Below are positions 48,447 to 55,858 of a DNA stretch of 55,858 nucleotides, piece by piece. A program made the position numbers and the translations under genes. Where the stretch lies: contig JASBRP010000053.1 of assembly GCA_030149365.1 (NCBI GenBank), positions 1 through 55,858 on the forward strand, given 5' to 3'. Position 1 is the stretch's first letter. Every line of letters begins with the position of its first letter. This stretch comes from Solimonas sp. GTDB taxonomy: Bacteria > Pseudomonadota > Gammaproteobacteria > Nevskiales > Nevskiaceae. The notes under the pieces are model-generated. The model was not told where the DNA came from and did no database searches. It saw only the letters and a list, made by a program, of their open reading frames with translations.

Positions 48447-50978
48447 ATGCTCCATAAAAAGAGCGCAAGGGGCGCTGCTGCCCTGCTGGCCGTTATCCCG
48501 ATGACCGTTGCGAGCTCCCCCGCTCTGGCGGAGGACACATCGCTCGACGACATCCTGCTGTCCATCGATGCGCCGTCGTCGGAGCCTGCATCGCAGCCCG
48601 CGGGCGACACTGCCGCGCCCGCTCCGGCGAGTTCGCCGGCCGATGCTCCGCCCGCCAGCGCCGACACGCCCGCGGTGGCGGCGCCCACATCGTCCGCCGA
48701 AGCCGCTCCCGAGGTGCTGGACAGCATCCCGGTGCAGGCCAAGGATGCCGGCCCTGAGCCCACGCTTCGTGACCCGCGACGAGGCGCCGCGCAGATCGAG
48801 GAGATCGTGGTCACCGCCACCAAGCGCGAGCAGTCCATCCGTGAAATCCCGGCGTCGATCTCCGCCTTCTCGGGAGAGACGCTCGAAAACTCCGGCAAGC
48901 TGGGACTCAATGACTTCCTGCAGGAGTCGCCGGGCGTCACGGTGACCCAGGGTGCGCCCGGATTTACCCGTCTGACCTTTCGCGGCATTTCCACCGACAC
49001 CAACCCCGCAGCGGGCAACTCCCAGCCGGTCGGCGTTTTCATTGGTGACGTCCCCTTCACCGATCCCTACATCGCCAATATCATTCCAGACCTCAGCGCC
49101 TTCGACCTGGCCGGAGTCGAAGTCCTCAAGGGACCGCAGGGCACGCTCTTTGGCGGAGCCGCGCTCTCCGGTGCCATCCGCTACCAGCTCCAGGAGCCGA
49201 TCCTGGATACCTGGCAATTCCGCGGATTTTCACAGTACTCGCAGCCCAAGGACGGCAGCATGGCCTTCACCCACGGCGTTGCCTTCAACGCGCCGGTCGA
49301 GGGTCACGACATTGCACTGCGCGTGAACTACGTGCGCCGCGAATACCCGGGCGTGACGGACAACACGCGAACCGGGAAAAAGGATGTCGAGGAATCCTCC
49401 GGTGACCAGATCCGCGCGCAGCTGTTATGGCAGCCCGAGGACTGGAAGATCAAATATACGTACCTTACGCAGGACTTCTTCGGCAGTGACCAGCAGCGCC
49501 TGGTGGACCAGCCGAATGGTCCGCGCGAAACCCGCCGGCCCGTGCTGCCCTCGCCGTCGGAGAACGACTTCGACATGAATAGCCTGGAGGTCGCCTACGA
49601 CTTCGAGTCGGTACGCGCCGTCTCGCTGACCTCGCGCGTCCGGCGCAATGCAGAATTCAGTGGCGACATAACCTATGCGCTCGCTGGGACTCCCCCAAAT
49701 GGCTATCCGCCGCAGTTGGGTGTGTTCAGCAAGGTTGTCGACAACTCGGAGAATCTCTCGCAGGAAGTCCGTCTCCAGTCCAATGGCGGAGGTCCCCTGA
49801 ACTGGCTGGTGGGTGCCTACTATTTCGACTACAAGATGTTCTTCAACATCCTGATCGATATTCCGCTCAACAACACCCTGCTCGGTTCTGGTAGCGCGAT
49901 CGGCGACAACCCGCTACTTGCCCCGCTATTGCAGCTTCTGGGGCTGCCCAGCCTGGGATCGGCCACCGCGCTGCTCGACGGAACCTCCAACGCCAAGTCC
50001 GAGGAACGAGCAATCTTCGCCGACATCTCCTATGACTTCGACAGCGGGTTGACGCTGTCGGCAGGTGGTCGCTTCTATGAGACCGAGGTCACCGGTGGAT
50101 TCATCGGCACGGGCGTGCTGATCACGGGCAACCAGAATGACGGCCTGGGCTCGAACTCGGTCGCAACGCTGAAGGAGAACGGCTTCAATCCCAAGCTCTC
50201 GGCCACCTACCGCTTCAGCGACGATGTCTCGATCTACACCTCGGCGGCCAAGGGCTTCCGCTTCGGAGGATTGCAGAGCCTGCCTTCCACGCCCACCAAT
50301 GGCGTCCCGGCAACCTACAAGTCGGACACACTTTGGAACTACGAAGTCGGGCTGCGCACGAACTGGCTGGACAATACGCTGCAAGCGGATCTGACGGCCT
50401 TCTACATTCGCTACAAGGATCCGATCATCACCCAGACCACCGATGGTCTGCCCATCAACTACAACACCAATGTCTCTGCCGCCATCAGCCGCGGCCTGGA
50501 AGGCAGCCTGCTGTGGAACACGCCGATCCCGGGGCTCACCTGGTCGCTGGCCGGCGGCCTGACCGACGCACACATCACCGAGCCCTTCGTTGCTTCCAAT
50601 GGCGACACCGTCAATCCCGGGGCGGAAATGCCGGGCGCGGCGAAGTACCAGTACAGCACTTCGTTGCAGGCCTTGCTGCCCATCCGCCAGTTCCTGCTGG
50701 TCCCGAATCTTGGCTACACCTATGTCGGCAAGGGCTACAGCAATCTCACCCATGACATCGAGATCAACGGCTTCGGCACCCTGAACGCCGGCCTGCTGAT
50801 CGGCACCGAGGGGCTTCCTGGAAATCCCAAGCTCGCCCTCAACGTCAGCAACCTGCTGGACGAGACGGTGGTCACCACCGGCGCCATCGGCCAGACCCTG
50901 GTGACGCGGCAGCCTTATGAGATTTATCTGCTCAATCCGCCGCGCACGATCACCGCGCGCCTGTCGCTGGAATTCTGA
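48447..50978 (+). CDS. TonB-dependent outer-membrane receptor
   Basis: An 843-residue receptor. Signal peptide 1-28 (ending SPALA). An unusual Pro/Ala/Ser-rich segment of about 75 residues precedes the plug. The TonB box/plug start is IEEIVVTATKREQSIREIPA, followed by GVEVLKGPQGTLFGGAALSG. The 22-strand barrel occupies the rest and ends in the typical YLLNPPRTITARLSLEF. The type resembles receptors near aromatic or terpenoid catabolic genes. GAGGAG precedes the ATG. It opens an operon with acyl-CoA ligase, SDR and esterase genes, so it probably imports an ester or carboxylate substrate. Base composition of the barrel region is a little less GC-rich than neighbours. Confidence 0.93.
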   Translation: MLHKKSARGAAALLAVIPMTVASSPALAEDTSLDDILLSIDAPSSEPASQPAGDTAAPAPASSPADAPPASADTPAVAAPTSSAEAAPEVLDSIPVQAKDAGPEPTLRDPRRGAAQIEEIVVTATKREQSIREIPASISAFSGETLENSGKLGLNDFLQESPGVTVTQGAPGFTRLTFRGISTDTNPAAGNSQPVGVFIGDVPFTDPYIANIIPDLSAFDLAGVEVLKGPQGTLFGGAALSGAIRYQLQEPILDTWQFRGFSQYSQPKDGSMAFTHGVAFNAPVEGHDIALRVNYVRREYPGVTDNTRTGKKDVEESSGDQIRAQLLWQPEDWKIKYTYLTQDFFGSDQQRLVDQPNGPRETRRPVLPSPSENDFDMNSLEVAYDFESVRAVSLTSRVRRNAEFSGDITYALAGTPPNGYPPQLGVFSKVVDNSENLSQEVRLQSNGGGPLNWLVGAYYFDYKMFFNILIDIPLNNTLLGSGSAIGDNPLLAPLLQLLGLPSLGSATALLDGTSNAKSEERAIFADISYDFDSGLTLSAGGRFYETEVTGGFIGTGVLITGNQNDGLGSNSVATLKENGFNPKLSATYRFSDDVSIYTSAAKGFRFGGLQSLPSTPTNGVPATYKSDTLWNYEVGLRTNWLDNTLQADLTAFYIRYKDPIITQTTDGLPINYNTNVSAAISRGLEGSLLWNTPIPGLTWSLAGGLTDAHITEPFVASNGDTVNPGAEMPGAAKYQYSTSLQALLPIRQFLLVPNLGYTYVGKGYSNLTHDIEINGFGTLNAGLLIGTEGLPGNPKLALNVSNLLDETVVTTGAIGQTLVTRQPYEIYLLNPPRTITARLSLEF

Positions 50979-50980
50979 AG

Positions 50981-52459
50981 ATGGCAATGATTCCGGCTGT
51001 GGAGGCCTTGCGGCGCTTCGCCCAGGCGGGTGCCGACCGCCCGGCCCTGACCGTAGAAGGTCAGACCTTGACGCACGCAGAGCTGGAGCGGCGCAGCAAC
51101 CGCCTCGCCCGCGAATTCCAGCGCCGCGGCGTGGGCGAGGGCAGCTTCGTGACCATCGCGCTGCCCAACGGCATCTTCTTCGTGGAAAGTGCCCTGGCGG
51201 CGCTGAAGCTGGGCGCCACGCCGCAGCCAGTCTCCAGCCGCCTGCCGCGAGCGGAACTCGCGGCCATCGTCGCGCTGGCGGCTCCCTCGCTGGTGGTGGG
51301 TGCGGAGGCGGCGGATTTCCCGGGCGTGGCGGTCATGGCCGCCGACTTCCAGGTTTCGCCGGAGCTGTCCGACGAGCCCTTGCCGGTGAAGACCGCCAAG
51401 AACTGGAAAGCCCCGACCTCGGGCGGCAGCACCGGCCGCCCCAAGCTGATCGTCGCTGGCAGCGCCGCGGAGATCGACGAGAACGCTCCGGCCTATGCCA
51501 TGCCGCTGATGCTGCCGCGCGAAGGCGCGGTGCTGATCCCCGGGCCGCTTTATCACAACGCGCCGTTCACCACGGCAGTGCAGGCCCTGCTGCGCGGCAA
51601 CCACGTCATCGTCATGCGCCGCTTCGATCCGGCCCACACGCTGGAACTGATCGAGCGGCATGGCGTCGGCTCCGTGCTGATGGTGCCGACGATGATGTCG
51701 CGCATCTGGAAGCTGCCGGAGTCCGAGCGCAGCCGCTACGACCTGTCCTCGCTGCGCGTGGCCTATCACATGGCCTCGCATTGCCCGGAATGGCTCAAGG
51801 CCGCCTGGATCGACTGGCTCGGCGCCGAGCGCATCTTCGAGCTCTACGGCGGCACCGAGATGCAGGCACTCACCGTGATCCGCGGTGACGAATGGCTGCA
51901 GCACCGCGGCTCGGTTGGCCGCTGCGTGCTCGGCCAGATCAGGATCGTGGGCGAGGACGGACAGGAGCTGCCCGCCGGTGAAACCGGCGAGATCCAGGTG
52001 CGTGAACCCGCAGGCGCCCCGCCCAGCTATTTCTACCTGGGCGCCGAGTCCAAGCGCGTCGACGGCTGGGACAGCCTCGGCGACATCGGCCGCTTCGATG
52101 CCGACGGCTACCTGTACCTGGCCGACCGGCGCACCGACCTGATCCTGCGGGGCGGCGCCAACATCTACCCAGCCGAGGTCGAGGCCGCCATCGACGAGCA
52201 TCCCGCGGTGCACTCCAGCGCCGTCATCGGCTTGCCCGACGAGGACCTGGGCCAGCGCGTGCACGCCATCGTCCACGCGCACACGCCGGTGACGGCCGAG
52301 GCGCTGTCGGCGTATCTCGCCTCACGCCTGGTCAGCTACAAGGTCCCCGCGTCTTTCGAATTTCTCGCCGAGCCACTGCGCGGCGACGACGGCAAGGTCC
52401 GCCGCTCCGCGCTGCGTGACGCGCGCATCACAGCATCATCAAAGGTCATCACAACATGA
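50981..52459 (+). CDS. Acyl-CoA synthetase (class I adenylate-forming)
   Basis: A 492-residue ligase that activates a carboxylic acid as acyl-AMP and then acyl-CoA. The ATP-binding P-loop is TSGGSTGRPKLIV (about residues 146-158), a variant of the usual SGTTGxPK. ELYGGTEMQA is the A5 motif, DSLGDIGRFDADGYLYLADR and RTDLILRGGANIYPAEVEAA are A7-A8, and the C-terminal Lys is in DDGKVRRSALRD. Substrate is not readable; the neighbours suggest an acid released by the esterase. Starts two bases after the receptor stop and overlaps the SDR gene by four bases. Confidence 0.92.
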   Translation: MAMIPAVEALRRFAQAGADRPALTVEGQTLTHAELERRSNRLAREFQRRGVGEGSFVTIALPNGIFFVESALAALKLGATPQPVSSRLPRAELAAIVALAAPSLVVGAEAADFPGVAVMAADFQVSPELSDEPLPVKTAKNWKAPTSGGSTGRPKLIVAGSAAEIDENAPAYAMPLMLPREGAVLIPGPLYHNAPFTTAVQALLRGNHVIVMRRFDPAHTLELIERHGVGSVLMVPTMMSRIWKLPESERSRYDLSSLRVAYHMASHCPEWLKAAWIDWLGAERIFELYGGTEMQALTVIRGDEWLQHRGSVGRCVLGQIRIVGEDGQELPAGETGEIQVREPAGAPPSYFYLGAESKRVDGWDSLGDIGRFDADGYLYLADRRTDLILRGGANIYPAEVEAAIDEHPAVHSSAVIGLPDEDLGQRVHAIVHAHTPVTAEALSAYLASRLVSYKVPASFEFLAEPLRGDDGKVRRSALRDARITASSKVITT

Positions 52460-53283
52460 AGAAGCTTGAAGGAAAGGTCGCCCTCATCACCGGCTCGGGC
52501 CGCGGCATCGGCCGGGCTGCGGCACTGAAGCTCGCCGCCGAGGGCGCGCGCATCGTGGTGAACGATCTCGACGAGGGCCCCGCCAACGAGGTCGTCGAGG
52601 AAATCCGCCGCCTGGGCGGCCAGGCCGTGGCCTGCGCGGGCAGCGTGACCGATGCGGCCTTTGCCGAGCGCTTCATCAACACCGCCCTGGAGTCCTTCCA
52701 GGGCCTGGACATCATCATCAACAACGCCGGCTACACCTGGGACAACGTCATCCAGAAGATGAGCGACGAGCAGTGGGAGGCGATCATCGCCTGTCACCTG
52801 ACCGCGCCCTTCCGCATCCTGCGTGCGGCCCAGCCGGTCATCAAGAAGCTCAATACCCAGGACCGCGAGGCCGGGCGCCAGGTGGTGCGCAAGGTGGTCA
52901 ACATCTCCTCGGTTGCCGGCCTGTTCGGCAATGCCGGGCAGATCAGCTACGCCGCCGGCAAGGCCGGCATCGTCGGCATGACCATGACCCTGGCAAAGGA
53001 ATGGGGACGCCTGGACACCACCGTGAACTGCGTGGCCTTCGGCTTCATTGAAACGCGCCTGACGGTAGCCTCCGGCTCCGGCACCACCGCCAACATCGAT
53101 GGCCGCGAGATCAAGGTGGGCATCAATCCCGGCCTCAAGGAATCCATGGAGCGCAGCATCCCGTTGGGGCGCGTGGGCACGCCGGAAGACGCGGCCGGCG
53201 CCATCTACCTGTTCTGCCTGCCGGAGTCGGACTACGTCAGCGGGCAGACCTTGCTGTGCAGCGGCGGCGTGACTGGAATCTGA
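52456..53283 (+). CDS. Short-chain dehydrogenase/reductase, FabG/17-beta-HSD-like
   Basis: A 275-residue classical SDR. TGSGRGIG (about 11-18) binds the cofactor and VVNDLDEGPA follows, where an Asp after the second strand favours NAD(H). NNAG is near residue 94, and the active Ser/Tyr/Lys are in NISSVAGLFG and SYAAGKAG. The C-terminus SGQTLLCSGGVTGI is usual. In the operon with an acyl-CoA ligase it may oxidise a 3-hydroxyacyl-CoA; a role on the free alcohol of an ester is the alternative. Confidence 0.92.
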   Translation: MKKLEGKVALITGSGRGIGRAAALKLAAEGARIVVNDLDEGPANEVVEEIRRLGGQAVACAGSVTDAAFAERFINTALESFQGLDIIINNAGYTWDNVIQKMSDEQWEAIIACHLTAPFRILRAAQPVIKKLNTQDREAGRQVVRKVVNISSVAGLFGNAGQISYAAGKAGIVGMTMTLAKEWGRLDTTVNCVAFGFIETRLTVASGSGTTANIDGREIKVGINPGLKESMERSIPLGRVGTPEDAAGAIYLFCLPESDYVSGQTLLCSGGVTGI

Positions 53284-53287
53284 GGCA

Positions 53288-54787
53288 ATGACGACGAATA
53301 CCGTGGAGCGGCAGACCCGGCTCGGGCGCGTGCGGGGCATCGAGCGCCTGGGTGTGGAAACCTACCGGGGGCTGCGCTACGCCGAACCCGTGCAGCGCTT
53401 CCGCTCATCCGTGCTGGCGTCATCGCCCTGGCAGGGTACTTACGACGCCACCACCTTCAAGGCGATGGCGATGCAGCCCGAAATCGTCCCGGAGCTGTAC
53501 GGCCCCGTGCCGGAGGCGGCGTATTCCGAGGACTGCCTGCTGCTCAACATCCATGCGCCGCAGGCGCCCGCCGACGGACCACGGCCGGTGATTTTCTTCA
53601 TCCACGGCGGCAGCTTCACCGGCGGCAGCGGCCATTGCTACGACGGCACCGCGCTGGCACGTGGCGCGGATGCGGTGGTGGTGTGCATCAATTATCGCCT
53701 CGGCCTGTTCGCGGCCCTGGACCTGGATTGGCTCGGCACCGCGCGCGATGGCCAGGGCCAGCTCTGGCTCGGCGACCAGATCACCGCCCTGCAATGGGTG
53801 CGCGACAACATCGCCGACTACGGCGGCGATCCGGGCCAGGTCACCGTAATCGGCGAGTCGGCCGGTGCCGTTTCCGTCGCGGCGCTCTGTGCCGCGCCGG
53901 CAGCCAAGGGGCTGGTGCACCGCGCCGTCGCCTGCAGCACCGGCTACATGGTTCCCGAGGATTCCAAGGACGTGGTCGGCGTGATGGCCAAGGCGCGCCG
54001 CAAGACGCGCGAGGAAACCATCGCCTACCTGAAGTCGGCCCCCGCCGAAGAGCTGATCGGCTACCAGAAGCGTGGCAAGCAACTGTCTCCCGTGCCGGTC
54101 TCCGGCACCACGCTGCTGCCAGGCCACATGGACGAGCTGATCCAGGCTCGCGGCGCTGAGGCCGTGCCGCTGATCGCGGGTTATGCCACCCACGAGGGCG
54201 TGTCGCTGGAGCTCATGGTCAAGGCTGCCACCGGCCTGCCGGGCTTCGTCATCAGCATCATCGGCCACCTGGCCTCCCGCGGCATCGCCATGCATGCGGC
54301 CAAGGGCAAGGCCAACGTCAAGGACTACCTGCGCCGTTTGAAGAAGGCCACCGGCAACATCGGTTTCGGCAGCGCCTTCAACGACCTGGTCTGGACCGAC
54401 GGTTTCCGCCGCGGTGCCGTCGACTATGCCGAGGCAACGACGAAGGCTGGCAGCCGCGCCTGGGTCTACGCCATGGACGTCCCCATGCGCCTCGCCGGGC
54501 AGTCCATCCCGTCCAGCCATGGCATCGATCTCGCGCTGACCTTCAACGCCAGCGACGATCCCGGCCATACCGTGCCGAGGTTTGTCGATCATCCGAAGGC
54601 GGCCGAGCTGGAGCGCCGCTGGGTGTCCATGCTGGGTCACTTCGCCCGTCATGGCGAGCCCGGCACATCGCTGGGCGAATGGCCGCCCCATGAGCGCGAG
54701 CAGCGCTCGTCGATGCTGGTGACCTGTGACGGCTGCAGCGTGAAACACGATGCCGAGGCCCTGTTTCGCCAACAGGTCTGGAGATAG
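53288..54787 (+). CDS. Type B carboxylesterase
   Basis: A 499-residue alpha/beta hydrolase of the COesterase family. It begins with the family RLGRVRGIERLGVETYRGLR and YAEPVQRF segments. FIHGGSFTGGSGHCYDG forms the oxyanion hole, VIGESAGAVSVAALCAAPAA carries the nucleophile Ser, and IPSSHGIDLALTFN the catalytic His. There is no signal peptide, so it would hydrolyse an imported ester in the cytoplasm. Four bases after the SDR stop, so cotranscribed. Confidence 0.92.
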   Translation: MTTNTVERQTRLGRVRGIERLGVETYRGLRYAEPVQRFRSSVLASSPWQGTYDATTFKAMAMQPEIVPELYGPVPEAAYSEDCLLLNIHAPQAPADGPRPVIFFIHGGSFTGGSGHCYDGTALARGADAVVVCINYRLGLFAALDLDWLGTARDGQGQLWLGDQITALQWVRDNIADYGGDPGQVTVIGESAGAVSVAALCAAPAAKGLVHRAVACSTGYMVPEDSKDVVGVMAKARRKTREETIAYLKSAPAEELIGYQKRGKQLSPVPVSGTTLLPGHMDELIQARGAEAVPLIAGYATHEGVSLELMVKAATGLPGFVISIIGHLASRGIAMHAAKGKANVKDYLRRLKKATGNIGFGSAFNDLVWTDGFRRGAVDYAEATTKAGSRAWVYAMDVPMRLAGQSIPSSHGIDLALTFNASDDPGHTVPRFVDHPKAAELERRWVSMLGHFARHGEPGTSLGEWPPHEREQRSSMLVTCDGCSVKHDAEALFRQQVWR

Positions 54788-54801
54788 GAGCAGGCCCACC
54801 A

Positions 54802-54819
54802 CCGCTCTCGATAGAGCGG
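54802..54819 (+). other. Small hairpin between the esterase and luxR genes
   Basis: CCGCTCT (54802-54808) pairs perfectly with AGAGCGG (54813-54819) over a 4-base loop, 15 bases after the esterase stop. There is no T run; it may mark the mRNA end or help processing. Confidence 0.4.
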
Positions 54820-54839
54820 GGCGGCACGAGGAGAAGTGC

Positions 54840-54926
54840 ATGAAGTCCAAGCGAAGCCTTGCGCCGGTCTGCGGCGCGATGCCTGAATCACATTACCCGG
54901 CGCCGTCCGATGTCGCTGCTCTCTAG
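54840..54926 (+). CDS. 28-codon upstream open frame overlapping the luxR start
   Basis: An ATG at 54840 with a near-perfect ribosome binding site (GAGGAGAAG, six to seven bases away) opens a frame of 28 codons (MKSKRSLAPVCGAMPESHYP, then APSDVAAL) ending at TAG 54924. It overlaps the regulator start at 54910 by 17 bases in a different frame, while the regulator has no ribosome binding site of its own. Either it couples translation of the regulator, or the two frames were once one. Confidence 0.5.
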   Translation: MKSKRSLAPVCGAMPESHYPAPSDVAAL

Positions 54927-55572
54927 CGGATGGGGGGCGGCGGAGCCGGTGATGGCGCAGGGCTTGTACAGCCCGGTGCCTGAAGCGCCCCATTCATCCG
55001 CGATGCGGTCGTGGGTGGTGCCCCTGGTCGGCAGGAATGCTGGCGGTGAACTGGCAGACGTGTTCAAGGCCTTCCTGGAGAACTCGCCGGAAGCCCTGGT
55101 CTTCTTCGACCGGCTGGGAAACCCGCTGTGGTCGAATCGTCGCGGCGAGGCGCAGCGTCTTCGCTGGAACCGTGGCCTGTGCCCGGAGTCCGCTCACTTG
55201 GCGTTGCCCCAGGCCCTGTTTGCGGCGCTGGAGTGCGGGATGCAGCCCCTCTCGCTGAAGCATCCTGCGCGTCCCGGCTTCTCAGCCGACCTGATGCCGA
55301 TGCCGGACGGCGGCTACGTGCTGCTGCTACGCGATACGCGGGCCGAGGGCGAGGCCACGAACTATTCGGCCGAGGCCCTGGCTTTGCTACGCAAGTTGAC
55401 GTCGTCGGAGCAGCGGGTCGCCCGCCTCACGGCTGAAGGCCTGCGCAACGCCGATATCGCCAAGCGTTTGTGCCGCTCCAGCCGCACCATCGAGAACCAG
55501 GTGGCGAGCATTTGTCGCAAGCTGGGCGTGACCAATCGCGTGCAATTGACGCGATTGTTGATGGATGGATGA
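54910..55572 (+). CDS. LuxR family regulator with PAS-like N-terminus
   Basis: About 220 residues. A PAS-like sensor segment (about 55-140: FKAFLENSPEALVFFDRLGN, PLWSNRRGEAQ) is followed by a C-terminal LuxR/NarL helix-turn-helix (LTSSEQRVARLTAEGLRNAD, IAKRLCRSSRTIENQVASIC, RKLGVTNRVQLTRLL), whose pattern is complete. ATG 54910 has no ribosome binding site and lies inside the 28-codon upstream frame. A TTG at 54859 would add 17 residues. It probably controls the upstream receptor-ligase-SDR-esterase operon or is part of it. Confidence 0.85.
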   Translation: MSLLSSGWGAAEPVMAQGLYSPVPEAPHSSAMRSWVVPLVGRNAGGELADVFKAFLENSPEALVFFDRLGNPLWSNRRGEAQRLRWNRGLCPESAHLALPQALFAALECGMQPLSLKHPARPGFSADLMPMPDGGYVLLLRDTRAEGEATNYSAEALALLRKLTSSEQRVARLTAEGLRNADIAKRLCRSSRTIENQVASICRKLGVTNRVQLTRLLMDG

Positions 55573-55625
55573 CGCGCCGCGCGCACCGTCGCGGATCGCG
55601 CCACCGTCTTGAAAGCGCATTCCAA

Positions 55626-55660
55626 AGAAAAACCCCGCCAGGCTGCCCTGGCGGGGTTTT
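55626..55660 (-). terminator. Bidirectional terminator
   Basis: CCCCGCCAGG (55633-55642) pairs perfectly with 55647-55656 around a CTGC loop. Reverse-strand transcription meets TTTTTCTTT after the stem (ompA gene side); forward transcription meets four T (luxR side). Confidence 0.92.
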
Positions 55661-55677
55661 GATTCACATCGTCTCGC

Positions 55678-55858
55678 TTACTCGAGCACCTTGAGCTCCA
55701 CGCGCCGATTCTCCTCACGACCGATCTCGGTATCGTTGGAATCGATCGGACGGGTCTCACCGTAGCCCACCGGGTTCATGCGGTTGCCCGGGATGCCGCG
55801 ACCGGCCAGGTAGGTCTTCACCGCATTGGCGCGGCGCTCCGACAGGCCCAGGTTGTAG
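55678..55858 (-). CDS. OmpA family protein, C-terminal end (partial)
   Basis: The reverse strand encodes the last 59 residues of an OmpA-type domain: YNLGLSERRANAVKTYLAGR, then MNPVGYGETRPIDSNDTEIG and the closing REENRRVELKVLE. The YNLGLSERRA and NRRVELKV blocks are diagnostic of the peptidoglycan-binding OmpA domain. The rest lies beyond the right edge, so barrel and linker type are unknown. Confidence 0.9.
   Translation of the reverse strand, partial: YNLGLSERRANAVKTYLAGRGIPGNRMNPVGYGETRPIDSNDTEIGREENRRVELKVLE

Noticed and set aside
1..55858. Mobile elements, CRISPR arrays and tRNA genes
   Set aside because: No transposase, integrase, regularly spaced repeat or tRNA-like cloverleaf was seen.

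Overview
The window is about 56 kb of GC-rich (high-60s percent by eye), densely coded chromosomal DNA from a gammaproteobacterium. Long FadE with a DUF1974-type C-terminus, RF3 (prfC), MnmG-less rsmG-parA-parB, TonB receptors, several OmpA-family porins and sigma54 promoters fit an aerobic free-living member of the Nevskiales/Xanthomonadales side of the class. That placement is inference from gene content. I see no tRNA or rRNA gene, insertion sequence, prophage or CRISPR array.

Layout. 1-4.8 kb: start of prfC, two small envelope genes, a lipoprotein and two OmpA-family proteins with TSP3-type calcium-binding repeats. 4.9-8.1 kb: a TetR regulator with two matching operators, followed by fadE. 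8.3-15.5 kb: YjgR/HerA-like ATPase, rsmG-parA-parB, an SDR-TPR pair and a PAP2 phosphatase. 15.6-29.8 kb: the most unusual part, described next. 29.9-42.4 kb: an OmpA-cupredoxin fusion, DUF2798, MarR with an HPP-CBS protein, a lipoprotein, a MocR-type regulator, DUF934-DUF2970, a two-gene cytochrome c operon, map, and a TrpB-like pseudoenzyme fused to a FimV-like segment. 42.6-55.6 kb: a catabolic island with a sugar operon (GPH symporter, SGNH esterase, AGE isomerase, GH1 glycosidase) divergent from a TetR regulator, then a TonB receptor, acyl-CoA ligase, SDR, carboxylesterase and LuxR regulator. The window ends inside another OmpA-family gene.

The 15.6-29.8 kb block looks like one regulon. 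Four sigma54 -24/-12 promoters (15569, 23782, 26180, 27080) precede (i) an operon of two TPR proteins, a TPR lipoprotein, a small secreted protein, ExbB, two ExbDs and a TonB/AgmX-like protein, (ii) a DUF3034 outer-membrane protein with a signal-peptide-bearing truncated haemoglobin, (iii) a NasT-like ANTAR antiterminator, and (iv) a Tat-exported FMN-binding protein, a PepSY membrane protein and ApbE flavin transferase. Each of the three structural operons begins with a leader RNA containing tandem six-base-loop hairpins of the kind ANTAR proteins bind. In two of them the second hairpin shares bases with an intrinsic terminator. In the third it shares bases with a hairpin that would cover the ribosome binding site. 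An NsrR-like nitric-oxide sensor with the family's three cysteines is divergent from the ANTAR gene. The reading offered here is that sigma54 plus ANTAR antitermination couples a TonB-type energy-transducing envelope machine to a periplasmic haem/flavin redox module, probably tied to nitrogen oxides. No NasS sensor and no sigma54 activator gene is present in the window, so the signal is unknown.
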